A stretch of DNA of 64,000 nucleotides from Geosporobacter ferrireducens (GTDB taxonomy: Bacteria; Bacillota; Clostridia; Peptostreptococcales; Thermotaleaceae): assembly GCF_001750685.1 (NCBI RefSeq), contig NZ_CP017269.1:5621416-5685415 (forward strand). The letters are read 5' to 3'. Below, in pieces: positions 1 to 8,597 of the stretch; position 1 is the first letter of the stretch; every line of letters starts with the position of its first letter. Under the pieces are notes generated by a model. It did not search any database, had not been told where the DNA came from, and saw only the letters and a program-made list of their open reading frames with translations. Made by a program: the position numbers and the translations under genes.

Positions 1-591
1 ATTATGGGTGGCACCTTTGATCCCATTCATTATGGTCATTTAGTGATAGCAGAACAAATTCGCTGTGAGTATCAATTAGATAAAATTATTTTTGTTCCCG
101 CTGGAAATCCACCGCATAAACTAGATGCAGACGTTAGCAATAGCAAGCATAGATATTTTATGACATTACTGGCTACAGTAACAAATCCGTTTTTTGAAGT
201 TTCAAAAATCGAAATGGAAGAAGACGAAATATCTTATACGATTCATACATTAACAAAATTAAAGAAGATATTTTCAGAAGATGTGCAGTTGTTTTTTATT
301 ACAGGAGCTGATGCAATATGTGATATAGAAAATTGGAAGGATGTAGAGGTTCTTGTAACTATGTGTGATTTTATTGCTGCAACGCGCCCGGGATTAGAGT
401 CTCCGAACTTAGAAGAAAAGATACAGCAATTACAACATAAGTATAACTCATCCATTCGAAAAATGGATGTACCCGCATTAGCAATATCATCGACAGATAT
501 AAGGTGCCGTGTTAGAGAAGGACAATCTATTAAGTATCTTTTACCGGAATCTGTAGAGTATTATATCTATAAACACGGTCTTTACCGCTAG
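1..591 (+). CDS. nadD: Nicotinate-nucleotide adenylyltransferase NadD, 5' end missing
   Basis: Transfers AMP from ATP to nicotinate mononucleotide, giving deamido-NAD in cytoplasmic NAD synthesis. The frame is open from base 1. The visible protein begins with GGTFDPIHYGH, the nucleotidyltransferase T/HxGH motif that normally follows a few N-terminal residues, so the true start lies just outside the window and the ATG at 4 is internal. The C-terminal SSTDIR motif (about residue 163) is the usual ISSTxIR signature. The visible 195 residues are nearly full length. The next gene, yqeK, follows after 11 bases with a good ribosome binding site, the usual Firmicutes order. Confidence 0.95.
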   Translation: MMGGTFDPIHYGHLVIAEQIRCEYQLDKIIFVPAGNPPHKLDADVSNSKHRYFMTLLATVTNPFFEVSKIEMEEDEISYTIHTLTKLKKIFSEDVQLFFITGADAICDIENWKDVEVLVTMCDFIAATRPGLESPNLEEKIQQLQHKYNSSIRKMDVPALAISSTDIRCRVREGQSIKYLLPESVEYYIYKHGLYR

Positions 592-602
592 GAGGAGATA
601 TA

Positions 603-1187
603 ATGAAAGATTTGTCATATATTGAGAATCATATCAAAGAAATGCTTACAGAAAAAAGATACCAACACTCCTTAGGCGTCCAAAAAACTGCGATCCAGCT
701 AGCCAAGCAATATGGGGCGTCTATTGAAAAAGCAAGTATTGCAGCTTTAATTCATGACTGCGCCAAAGATCTATCTATTGAGCAGTTATTGAAACATGCT
801 GCACAATTTGATATAATAATTGATGATCTTACAAAATTCCATCCTGAGCTGTTACATGGGGCAGTTGGAGCAGCTTTGGCGAAAAGCTTGTTTAGTATTC
901 ATGACGAGGAAATCATTGATGCCGTTAGATACCACACGACGGGTAGAAGCAATATGACAATGTTAGATAAGATCATTTATTTAGCTGATTTTATTGAACC
1001 CTCAAGAAATTTCGATGGAGTGGATCAGCTGCGTGCGATGGCTTCATCCAATCTGGATAGAGCTACTTTAATGGCATTAGAACATACGATCTATTATGTG
1101 ATCAAAAAGAGTAAATTATTGCATGTGGATACGATTCATGCAAGAAATTTCCTTCTATTGAGGCAAGATGGACTTGAACAGGAGTGA
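603..1187 (+). CDS. yqeK: YqeK-type HD-domain hydrolase
   Basis: A 194-residue HD-superfamily phosphohydrolase. The metal-binding pattern is visible as H at YQHSLGV (about 21), the HD pair in LIHDCAKD (about 51) and later H/D residues in RYHTTGR and DKIIYLADFIEPSR. Family members of YqeK hydrolyse diadenosine tetraphosphate symmetrically; that role here is by family. The ATG is preceded by AGGAGG with good spacing. It sits between nadD and an LCP gene in what looks like one operon; its TGA (1185-1187) is four bases before the preferred start of the next gene. Confidence 0.92.
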   Translation: MKDLSYIENHIKEMLTEKRYQHSLGVQKTAIQLAKQYGASIEKASIAALIHDCAKDLSIEQLLKHAAQFDIIIDDLTKFHPELLHGAVGAALAKSLFSIHDEEIIDAVRYHTTGRSNMTMLDKIIYLADFIEPSRNFDGVDQLRAMASSNLDRATLMALEHTIYYVIKKSKLLHVDTIHARNFLLLRQDGLEQE

Positions 1188-1191
1188 GAGA

Positions 1192-2424
1192 GTGAAAAAG
1201 TTTTTTAAGGTTCTACTGATATCCTTTTTTTGTTTTGTAATCGTTTTTAGTGCAGGTGCATATATTTTTCTCAATAGCCTCAGTGCAGGAAACGACCTAA
1301 ATACCCCTAGAGAAACAGGAGAAGATTTACCGGAAAAGGACGAACCCGTTAATGTATTAATTCTAGGTGTCGATGCCAAGGATGTGAAAAATAGTCAGGG
1401 TGCAAGATCCGATACAATTATGTTGGCTACCTTTGATCCTAAATCCAAAAAAGTTAATGTGATTTCTATCCCAAGGGATACGAGAGTGGTAATCCGAGGA
1501 CAAAAGGGAATGGATAAAATTAACCATGCGCATGCTTATGGTGGCCCAGATTTAGCAATAAAAGCCGTTAAGGATTTACTTGAGGTTCCGATCCATTATT
1601 ATGTACGGGTGGATTATAAGGCATTAGGAAAGATTGTAGACGATTTAGGCGGCGTGGAAGTAGATGTTCCTATGAATATGAAATATAGTGATCCAACAGC
1701 AGATCCACCTTTAAAAATCGATTTAAAAAAGGGTGTACAGGTTTTAAATGGGGATAAAGCGATGCAGTTTGTACGCTTTAGAAAAGGATATGCGGATCAA
1801 GACTTGGGTAGAATCAAAGCGCAGCAAACCTTTATGAGGGCTTTGGCAGACAAGCTGTTGGAACCCCAGACCATTATTAAACTGCCTAAAATCGCGAAAA
1901 CTTTCAGCACCTATGTAGCGACAGATATGCCAGTATCCACCATAACTGCCTATGCATTAAAAGCGAATGGGGTAAGTATGGATAACATTGAAATGCTTAC
2001 AATTCCCGGAGCACCTAAAATGGTTAGCGGAGTATCCTATTATATCCCTGACACCAATAAAATTAAAACAATCATGACGGATTTATTCCAGAATACTTTA
2101 GAAAATACCCAGCCGGTAAACAAAGTTGAAGATCTCAGTGAATTTAAAAGTGATGTTACCATTGAAGTATTAAATGGCTCAGGAATCAGCGGTGTAGCTA
2201 CGGATGTATCGAATAAATTAAAAGCCGAAGGGTATAATATCGTCAATGTAGATACGATAAAAGGCATCAAATACAGCCAAACCCACATCTACGACAGAAA
2301 GAATAAAATGGCAGAGGCTAAGAAAATAGCAAAAATACTAGACATAAAAGATGTTGAAAAAGATATATATCTTCAGGCGGAGGCTGACATTACGATTATA
2401 GTAGGCAGCGATTATAAAAAATAA
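1192..2424 (+). CDS. LytR-CpsA-Psr (LCP) family wall polymer transferase
   Basis: LCP enzymes attach lipid-linked glycopolymers to peptidoglycan outside the membrane. The protein has a short basic N-terminus and one membrane segment (FFKVLLISFFCFVIVFSAG). The LCP catalytic domain follows, with NVLILGVDA, RSDTIMLATFDP, ISIPRDTRV and QFVRFRKGY. The tail, from VTIEVLNGSG on, is a LytR_C domain. I chose GTG 1192 because AGGAG at 1180-1184 lies seven bases upstream. An ATG at 1168 in the same frame would overlap yqeK by 20 bases and has no ribosome binding site. The gene ends in a terminator. Confidence 0.9.
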   Translation: MKKFFKVLLISFFCFVIVFSAGAYIFLNSLSAGNDLNTPRETGEDLPEKDEPVNVLILGVDAKDVKNSQGARSDTIMLATFDPKSKKVNVISIPRDTRVVIRGQKGMDKINHAHAYGGPDLAIKAVKDLLEVPIHYYVRVDYKALGKIVDDLGGVEVDVPMNMKYSDPTADPPLKIDLKKGVQVLNGDKAMQFVRFRKGYADQDLGRIKAQQTFMRALADKLLEPQTIIKLPKIAKTFSTYVATDMPVSTITAYALKANGVSMDNIEMLTIPGAPKMVSGVSYYIPDTNKIKTIMTDLFQNTLENTQPVNKVEDLSEFKSDVTIEVLNGSGISGVATDVSNKLKAEGYNIVNVDTIKGIKYSQTHIYDRKNKMAEAKKIAKILDIKDVEKDIYLQAEADITIIVGSDYKK

Positions 2425-2449
2425 CCATTGGCTGATGCCAGTGGTTTTT
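2424..2449 (+). terminator. Intrinsic terminator after the LCP gene
   Basis: A nine-pair stem ACCATTGGC/GCCAGTGGT with loop TGAT is followed directly by a T run. It overlaps the stop codon of the LCP gene and separates it from the exchanger gene. Confidence 0.85.
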
Positions 2450-2553
2450 ATATTTGAATCTGGAAAAGCCCGTAAATCCTATACTTACAAAACTAGTATA
2501 TTCAGTAGGCAACCTGTATATATATTATTGATAAAGTTTTAAAGGAGGATTCT

Positions 2554-3552
2554 ATGGGCAATATAATAGTATTTGTGATGTTTTTTTTAGGTTTGATTAT
2601 AATAATAAAAGGTGGAGATTTGTTCGTAGAATCCGCTATATGGATGGCCATTGTTACTGGAATCCCAACAATTATAATTGGGGCCACTTTAGTCAGTCTA
2701 GCTACTACTTTACCGGAATTCTTTGTTTCAACCATTGCATCTGCTAAGGGCTATACAGAAATGGCTATTGGAAATGCGATTGGTTCTACGATATGCAATA
2801 TGGGACTTATTCTTGGTACCTGTGCAATCATTTCTCCAGTTGCTATTAGAAGAAAATTTTTCAGCTTTAAAGGATTACTCATGGTAGCTGTATTGGTGAT
2901 CTTTTACTATTTTGCCAGTGACTTTATTGTTGATGAATTTGAAGGATATATGTTGCTAATGATTTTAATTCTATATATAATAGTAAATATCTTAGAACTG
3001 AAGGGGAATGCTTCAGCTATTGATCAATCAGAAGAAAGCGTAACGATACCTTTAGTCATAAAGAATATTTTTAACTTTATTTTGGGAGCAGGGATGATTA
3101 TACTGGGAGCTAGACTGCTGGTAGATAACGGTGTGACGATTGCGAATATTTTTAATATACCAGAGCAAATTATAAGTCTGACATTGATAGCCTTGGGTAC
3201 TTCACTGCCAGAATTAATTACATCTATTACAGCAGTGGTCAAAGGACATATGGGTATTTCTATAGGAAATATTATCGGTGCCAACATTCTAAATCTAACT
3301 ATGGTACTGGGAGCGTCTTCTCTACTTTCTGGCAAGGGGCTTATGATATCATCACGAGATATGCACATTTTAGACCATGTTTTGGTTAATGTACCACAAA
3401 CCCTCGTATTAGATATACCCGTATCCTTGCTGTTGATGTTGATTCTAGTACTTTGTGGCTCATATAAGAGAATGATTGACAGAATGCATGGCTTTTTGCT
3501 GTTTTCGATCTATATTAGTTATTTGTTTATGTTGTATTATATAACCTTTTAA
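2554..3552 (+). CDS. CaCA-family sodium/calcium exchanger
   Basis: A polytopic membrane antiporter of 332 residues exchanging Ca2+ (or another cation) for Na+ or H+. It shows the inverted two-repeat design of the family. The alpha-1 repeat has LVSLATTLPEFFVST and GNAIGSTICNMGLILG near the N-terminus, and alpha-2 has LIALGTSLPELITSI and GNIIGANILNLTMVLG in the second half. The acidic residue of each LPE motif is the expected cation ligand. AAAGGAGG precedes the ATG. It lies between the LCP gene and rsfS, which are usually neighbours, so it looks like an insertion into the conserved cluster. The cation cannot be told from sequence. Confidence 0.88.
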   Translation: MGNIIVFVMFFLGLIIIIKGGDLFVESAIWMAIVTGIPTIIIGATLVSLATTLPEFFVSTIASAKGYTEMAIGNAIGSTICNMGLILGTCAIISPVAIRRKFFSFKGLLMVAVLVIFYYFASDFIVDEFEGYMLLMILILYIIVNILELKGNASAIDQSEESVTIPLVIKNIFNFILGAGMIILGARLLVDNGVTIANIFNIPEQIISLTLIALGTSLPELITSITAVVKGHMGISIGNIIGANILNLTMVLGASSLLSGKGLMISSRDMHILDHVLVNVPQTLVLDIPVSLLLMLILVLCGSYKRMIDRMHGFLLFSIYISYLFMLYYITF

Positions 3553-3577
3553 ATACAAAAGATGCAGGAGGGTGTTC

Positions 3578-3928
3578 ATGATAGGAGAAACAAAAAACAT
3601 GGCTATTGAAATTGGAAAAATTGCTGATGCTAAAAAAGGTCAAGATATCGTTATATTGGATATAAGACAGATTTCAAGCTTCGCTGATTATTTTGTAATT
3701 GCAAGCGGTACTTCTACAAGACATGTAAAGGCAATAGCAGATGAAATAGAAGATCAAATGAAGGACAAGGGTTTTGAGTTGAACCATAAAGAAGGTTATG
3801 ATTCTGGTACTTGGATTCTCATGGACTATAACACTGTAATTGTACACATTTTTATTGAGGAGCAACGGAGTTTTTACAGTATTGAGAGAGTTTGGAGAGA
3901 TGCCACACAATTAGGTATTGACATATAG
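3578..3928 (+). CDS. rsfS: Ribosome silencing factor RsfS
   Basis: A small RsfS/Iojap/DUF143 protein. It binds ribosomal protein uL14 on the 50S subunit and blocks subunit joining in starved cells. The family core is clear: DIVILDIRQISSFADYF, IASGTSTRHVKAIADEIE, the W-containing GYDSGTWILMDYNTVIVH, and the C-terminal YSIERVW. ATG 3578 is chosen because AGGAGGG ends six bases upstream. A GTG at 3572 in frame overlaps that site. With nadD and yqeK it forms the standard cluster, interrupted here by the exchanger gene. Confidence 0.93.
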   Translation: MIGETKNMAIEIGKIADAKKGQDIVILDIRQISSFADYFVIASGTSTRHVKAIADEIEDQMKDKGFELNHKEGYDSGTWILMDYNTVIVHIFIEEQRSFYSIERVWRDATQLGIDI

Positions 3929-4090
3929 AAATTAACTAATTATAATAATTATTAATTGGTGAATTGTTAAAATATTAGTACATTTCAAAATAATATTGAA
4001 CCTTCAAATTTAGAGACAAGCTATAAGCGATTTGTAGATTCTTTTAGCCGGGATGTAGATTTAGGGCAATAAAAATGTCCTATTGAATAT

Positions 4091-4152
4091 AGTACCACGA
4101 GAGATATCTCGTCTCGTTGATGGGACTAGAACTGATCAGGGTACTTTTTTTA
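4091..4152 (+). terminator. Branched hairpin ending in a T run, possible attenuator or structured leader
   Basis: In the 366-base gap between rsfS and the YheO-type regulator, AGTACC (4091-4096) can pair with GGTACT (4140-4145), directly followed by a T run. Inside are a perfect hairpin ACGAGA/TCTCGT (4097-4112) and a possible third stem TTGAT/ATCAG. This gives a three-way junction with a terminator-like 3' end. It may simply end rsfS transcription. The rest of the gap shows only AT-rich DNA. I recognise no known riboswitch class. Confidence 0.4.
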
Positions 4153-4294
4153 TGAAAAGCACGAAAAAGTTTTTTAGAAAAGCTCATGTTATTTTAAATT
4201 ATACAAAAATTATTATGGATGTATCAAATAATTACTGTATATAAAATTCCAATAAGACAAAAACATTTGAATAATAAGATAAAGGGGTGGGGAA

Positions 4295-4945
4295 ATGACT
4301 AATGAAATACATCCAATTTTAAGGAGTATAATGCCGATAGTGGAGGGCATTTCAAAAACTTTTGGGAAAAATTGTGAAGTCGTACTTCATGATTTTAATA
4401 ATTTTCAAAGTTCTATTATTGCGATCGAAAATGGTCATGTTACGGGTAGAAGCATAGGTAGTCCAATGACTGAAGTAGGACTACAAGCAATAAGAAAAGG
4501 GCATACTGAAGATAATATTATTAATTATACTGGAAAAAGCACCGATGGTAGAGCGTTAAAATCTAGTACGATGTTTATAAAGGACGAAAACGAAAATGTG
4601 ATTGGTTGCCTTTGTATTAACTTTGATATGTCTGAACTAATTGTAGCTCAAAATGCCATTCAAGAGATTACGCAGACGGAAGATAAGGAAGATACAAAGT
4701 TGCGTGAAAATGTTTCCAACAGCGTTAATGATGTACTGTCTAATATTGTGGCAACGACGTTGGAGGATATCGGTAAACCTGTAGCGTATATGAATAAAGA
4801 CGAAAAAGTTACGATTGTAAAAAAATTAGATGACCAGGGAGCTTTCTTAATAAAAGGGGCTATAGATTACGTTGCGAAGGTTTTATGTGTTTCAAGATAT
4901 ACCATCTATAACTATTTAGATGAAATTAGAGTAAATACAAAGTAG
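4295..4945 (+). CDS. YheO/DauR-like transcriptional regulator
   Basis: A 216-residue DNA-binding regulator. The first 110 residues match the YheO-type PAS-like domain (EVVLHDF near 30, GSPMTEVG near 53, GCLCINFD near 110). The C-terminal 60 residues carry a helix-turn-helix ending in LCVSRYTIYNYLDEIR. DauR is a family member that represses D-arginine catabolism genes. This gene is followed ten bases later by ridA and then the serine dehydratase genes, so control of amino acid breakdown is a reasonable inference. The start has a GGGGTGGGG-rich ribosome binding site. Confidence 0.8.
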   Translation: MTNEIHPILRSIMPIVEGISKTFGKNCEVVLHDFNNFQSSIIAIENGHVTGRSIGSPMTEVGLQAIRKGHTEDNIINYTGKSTDGRALKSSTMFIKDENENVIGCLCINFDMSELIVAQNAIQEITQTEDKEDTKLRENVSNSVNDVLSNIVATTLEDIGKPVAYMNKDEKVTIVKKLDDQGAFLIKGAIDYVAKVLCVSRYTIYNYLDEIRVNTK

Positions 4946-4955
4946 GAGGTTTCAT

Positions 4956-5339
4956 ATGAATAAAACAATGATACAAACCCAAAATGCGCCAGCAGCAATT
5001 GGACCTTATGCCCAAGCGGTAAGAGTAGGAGACTTAATTTTTACATCAGGTCAGCTGCCTGTAGACCCTGCAACTGGAGAATTGCTTACAGATGATATAC
5101 AGGCTGAAACAAGACAATGCCTCGAGAATGTAAAGGCTATATTGGAGGCGGCTGGTTCCTCTTTAGAGCAAGCTGTAAAATTAACCGTATTTATTAAGGA
5201 CATGGATCAATTTTCAAAAATTAATGAAGTATATGCAAATTATTTTCCAGGAGGTAAACCTGCAAGGTCCTGTGTCGAAGTGGCAAGATTGCCCAAAGAT
5301 GCGAATATTGAAATTGAAGCTATAGCTGTGATAAAATAA
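4956..5339 (+). CDS. ridA: RidA family reactive enamine/imine deaminase
   Basis: RidA hydrolyses 2-aminoacrylate and related enamines released by PLP or serine/threonine dehydratases, protecting other enzymes. The 127-residue protein has family signatures APAAIGPYAQAVRVGD, FTSGQLPVDP, the Arg of GGKPARSCVEVARLPKDA (expected substrate-carboxylate ligand) and the terminal IEIEAIAVIK. AGGAGG precedes the ATG, ten bases after the regulator. Its place beside sdaAB/sdaAA fits well, since serine dehydratase generates 2-aminoacrylate. Confidence 0.93.
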   Translation: MNKTMIQTQNAPAAIGPYAQAVRVGDLIFTSGQLPVDPATGELLTDDIQAETRQCLENVKAILEAAGSSLEQAVKLTVFIKDMDQFSKINEVYANYFPGGKPARSCVEVARLPKDANIEIEAIAVIK

Positions 5340-5345
5340 AGATAA

Positions 5346-5373
5346 GGTGGTCATGTGAAATGACCACTTTTTT
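5346..5373 (+). terminator. Intrinsic terminator after ridA
   Basis: GTGGTCA (5347-5353) pairs with TGACCAC (5361-5367), flanked by A/T residues that extend the stem, and is followed by six T residues. Confidence 0.85.
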
Positions 5374-5440
5374 AATGAATGGATTATGGCAATAAAAGCA
5401 AATAATGTATAGGAGTATATTATCCAAAGAAGGTGAGAAA

Positions 5441-6112
5441 ATGAAAAATTACAGCATGTTTGATGTTATCGGCCCAAGGATGATAGGTCCATCCAGCTCG
5501 CATACAGCGGGCGCAGCAAGGTTGAGTAAAGTTGCAAGAAAAATTGGAGGAGAAGAGATTACAGAAGTAACCTTCTATCTTCATGGATCCTTTGCGAAAA
5601 CATATAAAGGTCATGGTACGGATCGCGCTTTAGTAGCGGGAATACAAGGTATGGAGCCAAACGATGAGAATTTGAGAAATGCCATGGAAATTGCTTTAGA
5701 AAAAGGAATTAAATTTGAATTTGTTGAAGCTGATTTAGGAGAAGTCCATCCCAATACTGTAAAAATTATTATGAAAGGTATAAGTGGGAAAACTACAGAA
5801 GTGATAGGTTCTTCAGTAGGTGGTGGAAATATCAAAGTTTTTCGGATCAACGGCTTGGATGTAGAATTTACTGGTGAATATCCAACACTTCTCATAAGAC
5901 ACATCGATAAACCAGGAGCTATAGCAAAGGTGTCACTGATATTAAGTGAATATGATATTAATATAGCTTTTATGAGAGTATTTCGTCAAAGTAAGGGCAA
6001 GGATGCCTTTATGATTATTGAAACAGATAATAGCATAAACGAAGAAGTGATTGGCAAAACAAAAGCTTTAGGCGAAGACTTTATTAGCGTATACCTCATT
6101 GATGCTTTATAA
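5441..6112 (+). CDS. sdaAB: L-serine dehydratase, beta subunit
   Basis: The beta subunit of the iron-sulfur L-serine dehydratase, which with SdaAA converts L-serine to pyruvate and ammonia. The N-terminal part carries DVIGPRMIGPSSSHTAGAAR and HGSFAKTYKGHGTDRAL, the SDH-beta signatures. The C-terminal 75 residues (LLIRHIDKPGAIAKVSLIL onward) are an ACT domain, likely a ligand or regulatory module. ATG 5441 (223 residues) is chosen because it follows GAAGGTGAG; an in-frame ATG at 5405 lacks a ribosome binding site and adds 12 non-family residues. The stop is 13 bases before sdaAA. Confidence 0.93.
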   Translation: MKNYSMFDVIGPRMIGPSSSHTAGAARLSKVARKIGGEEITEVTFYLHGSFAKTYKGHGTDRALVAGIQGMEPNDENLRNAMEIALEKGIKFEFVEADLGEVHPNTVKIIMKGISGKTTEVIGSSVGGGNIKVFRINGLDVEFTGEYPTLLIRHIDKPGAIAKVSLILSEYDINIAFMRVFRQSKGKDAFMIIETDNSINEEVIGKTKALGEDFISVYLIDAL

Positions 6113-6125
6113 AGGGAGTGGAAGA

Positions 6126-7013
6126 ATGGATTTCGAATTTAACAATGGCCGTGAATGTATTGATCTATGCAATCAAAACAACAAAAAAATATGGGAAGTT
6201 ATGTTAGAAAGAGAAGCCGCGATTACAGGAAAAGAAAAGAACGAAATCATCCACTATATGATGGATAATTTGCAGATTATGAAAAATGCTGTAAGGAAAG
6301 GTTTATATGAGGATGTAAAATCCGTTAGTGGTTTAGTGGGTGGAGATGCGAAAAAACTTAGAGAGAGATATGAAAACCATAAAACATTATCGGGATATAG
6401 AATGAACAAAGCGGTTGCCAGTGCCATGGCGGTGCTGGAAGTAAATGCAGCTATGGGACAAATTGTAGCTGCCCCTACAGCCGGATCAAGTGGAATTTTA
6501 CCTGGTGTATTGATTACTGTAGCAGAGTCCTTCGAACTAAGTGATGAGGAAACAGTAAGGGGCTTGATCACAGCTTCTGCAATCGGATATATTATAACAA
6601 GAAACGCAACGGTTGCTGGCGCAGAAGGGGGTTGTCAGGCAGAGACTGGCGCAGCAGCTGCTATGGCTGCAGCTGCTGCTGTTGAGCTAATGGGGGGCAG
6701 CCCTGAACAGGCATTTCACGCGGCGGCGATAACGATAAAGAATATCATGGGACTCGTGTGTGATCCAATCGCCGGATTGGTAGAAGCACCTTGTGTTAAA
6801 AGAAATGCGATTGGTACAGCAAATGCGCTTATCTCTGCGGATATAGCTCTAGCTGGAATAGAAAGCATCATTCCATTTGATGAGGTAGTAGAAGCAATGT
6901 ATCGCGTGGGCAGAATGATGCCTTGTGAACTGAGAGAGACAGCACTAGGTGGCTTAGCAGCTACACCTACGGGTTTAGAAATACAAAAAAGAATATTTGG
7001 AGAACAAAAATAG
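6126..7013 (+). CDS. sdaAA: L-serine dehydratase, iron-sulfur-dependent, alpha subunit
   Basis: The catalytic subunit that holds the [4Fe-4S] cluster dehydrating L-serine. Cluster-type cysteines are visible in GAEGGCQAETG, GLVCDPIAG, EAPCVKRNA and MMPCELRET. A glycine/alanine-rich core (AAPTAGSSGILPG) is typical. ATG 6126 (295 residues) follows AAAGGGAGTGG and directly follows sdaAB; an upstream in-frame ATG at 6099 would overlap sdaAB. Split alpha and beta subunits are the usual clostridial form. An oxygen-labile cluster fits an anaerobe. Confidence 0.94.
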   Translation: MDFEFNNGRECIDLCNQNNKKIWEVMLEREAAITGKEKNEIIHYMMDNLQIMKNAVRKGLYEDVKSVSGLVGGDAKKLRERYENHKTLSGYRMNKAVASAMAVLEVNAAMGQIVAAPTAGSSGILPGVLITVAESFELSDEETVRGLITASAIGYIITRNATVAGAEGGCQAETGAAAAMAAAAAVELMGGSPEQAFHAAAITIKNIMGLVCDPIAGLVEAPCVKRNAIGTANALISADIALAGIESIIPFDEVVEAMYRVGRMMPCELRETALGGLAATPTGLEIQKRIFGEQK

Positions 7014-7033
7014 AAAAATTTTCAAATTACAAA

Positions 7034-7067
7034 ATAAAAAAATGATGGCAACAACCATCATTTTTTT
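7034..7067. terminator. Bidirectional terminator between sdaAA and dacF
   Basis: AATGATGG (7041-7048) and CCATCATT (7055-7062) form a perfect stem flanked by A and T runs on both sides. It can stop transcription of both converging genes. Confidence 0.88.
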
Positions 7068-7069
7068 AT

Positions 7070-8443
7070 TTAATCTCGCTTGTCGTAATAGTAAAAATTA
7101 ATATCCGTTAGGTCATTTTCATAAGATTTTTTTCGATTTTTCTTTGCAGATAATCCTCTGTTTTTCCTTTTCTTACTGCGCTGAATGGTTACGAAGCTTC
7201 TCCATAGAAGATAGGCAAAAAGGGGTACGGCAATGAAATAAGAAAAAGGAATATTATTTCGTTGAGCAGAAGGAAAAGCAGCATAGAGGCCTTCTTTTTT
7301 TGCGATAGATTCTTCCGCTATTAGATTTACTTCTCCGATAATCTGATCTTCAGAGGTATATACGATTTTTCCTAATCGCTCGCCTTTTTCTATAGGGGCA
7401 GAAAGATCCTCTCTTAACACAACATCCTTTGTTATGCTGTTAATCGTCTCACCTTTTGGAACTGCTTTATAAAAAACATTCTCAGCTATGAGATTAACCT
7501 CTTTTTTTATGCCGCCTTTTATAGGTATTTTCTCAATAAATTCATTTGCATCAACAACTTTTTCAAAATGAAAATTTTCAAATCCATAGTCGATTAGTGT
7601 CCTGGAATCTAAATAGATATTTGTGTTCTGAGCTTTTAAGACTACGCTGATTACACGATGATCATTTTGGATCGCTGATGCAACAAGGCATTGTTGGGCT
7701 TGCAGTGTATAGCCTGTTTTAATTCCATCTACAATGTCGTATTTGATATTTATCCACTTTCCCCGATAGTTAATTCGGTTATTTCCTCCAGTACCCCATA
7801 GAAAACGGTTTGAACTTCTTAAATGCCGTGTTTCCTGCTGCTTATTGGTAGGAGGAATTTCATAGCGTACAGTGCTGACAAACTCACGAAAAGCAGGTAT
7901 TGTCATACCGTGTTTTGCGATCATTGCCAGATCATACGCAGTGCTTATATGGGCCTCATTGGGCAAGCCGTTAGGATTTACAAAGTTTGTGTTTTTTGCA
8001 CCTAATTCCTTAGCCCTTTGATTCATTAAGGCTGTAAAAGCTTCAACACTTCCCGACACATGCTTGGCTAATGCAACAGCAGCATCGTTTGCAGATTGAA
8101 CCAATAATGCATATAAAAGCTGTTCTACAGTAAACTCTTCATCTTCTAATACATATATTCTGCTGCCATCTGTAAATGGCGTATCTTTATCAATAATAAC
8201 GATATCCTGCAAATCGCTATTTTCTAATACCAAAATTGCAGTCATGATTTTTGTTGTACTGGCTGGATACATTTTTTCATGGGCGTTCTTTTCATAGAGA
8301 ACATCCCCTGTAGCTGCATCTATCAATATACCACTTGGAGCGGTTATTTCTGGTGAAAGAACAGTGGCATGACTTGGCAGAACACCAAATGTATTTATAA
8401 AAAAGATAACCGCTAAAAATAAAAAAAGTGTTGTTCTCTTCAT
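7070..8443 (-). CDS. D-alanyl-D-alanine carboxypeptidase (DacF-like PBP)
   Basis: A low-molecular-weight penicillin-binding protein trimming the terminal D-Ala of peptidoglycan stem peptides. A signal peptide (FLFLAVIFFINTFGVLPSHA) is followed by the S11 peptidase triad: STTK in YPASTTKIMTA, SAN in VQSANDAAVALAKH, and KTG in DGIKTGYT. A PBP5-type C-terminal beta domain follows. The protein ends with a membrane segment (FIAVPLFAYLLW) and a basic tail, so the enzyme is probably anchored at both ends or at the C-terminus. AGGTGAATTC precedes the start. DacF proteins often act in sporulation; the exact role here is inference. Confidence 0.92.
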   Translation of the reverse strand: MKRTTLFLFLAVIFFINTFGVLPSHATVLSPEITAPSGILIDAATGDVLYEKNAHEKMYPASTTKIMTAILVLENSDLQDIVIIDKDTPFTDGSRIYVLEDEEFTVEQLLYALLVQSANDAAVALAKHVSGSVEAFTALMNQRAKELGAKNTNFVNPNGLPNEAHISTAYDLAMIAKHGMTIPAFREFVSTVRYEIPPTNKQQETRHLRSSNRFLWGTGGNNRINYRGKWINIKYDIVDGIKTGYTLQAQQCLVASAIQNDHRVISVVLKAQNTNIYLDSRTLIDYGFENFHFEKVVDANEFIEKIPIKGGIKKEVNLIAENVFYKAVPKGETINSITKDVVLREDLSAPIEKGERLGKIVYTSEDQIIGEVNLIAEESIAKKEGLYAAFPSAQRNNIPFSYFIAVPLFAYLLWRSFVTIQRSKKRKNRGLSAKKNRKKSYENDLTDINFYYYDKRD

Positions 8444-8597
8444 GAATTCACCTCGTAGTCGATATAATATCTGCTTTTATTAGTATAACAAAAAATTACA
8501 AAAAATTTAAGAGAAAATTAAAATTAAAAATTTTAGTAGAAAGAGGAATGCCGAAATAAAAGGAGAATTGGTAAAGAAAGGTAAAGGAGTGAAAAAT

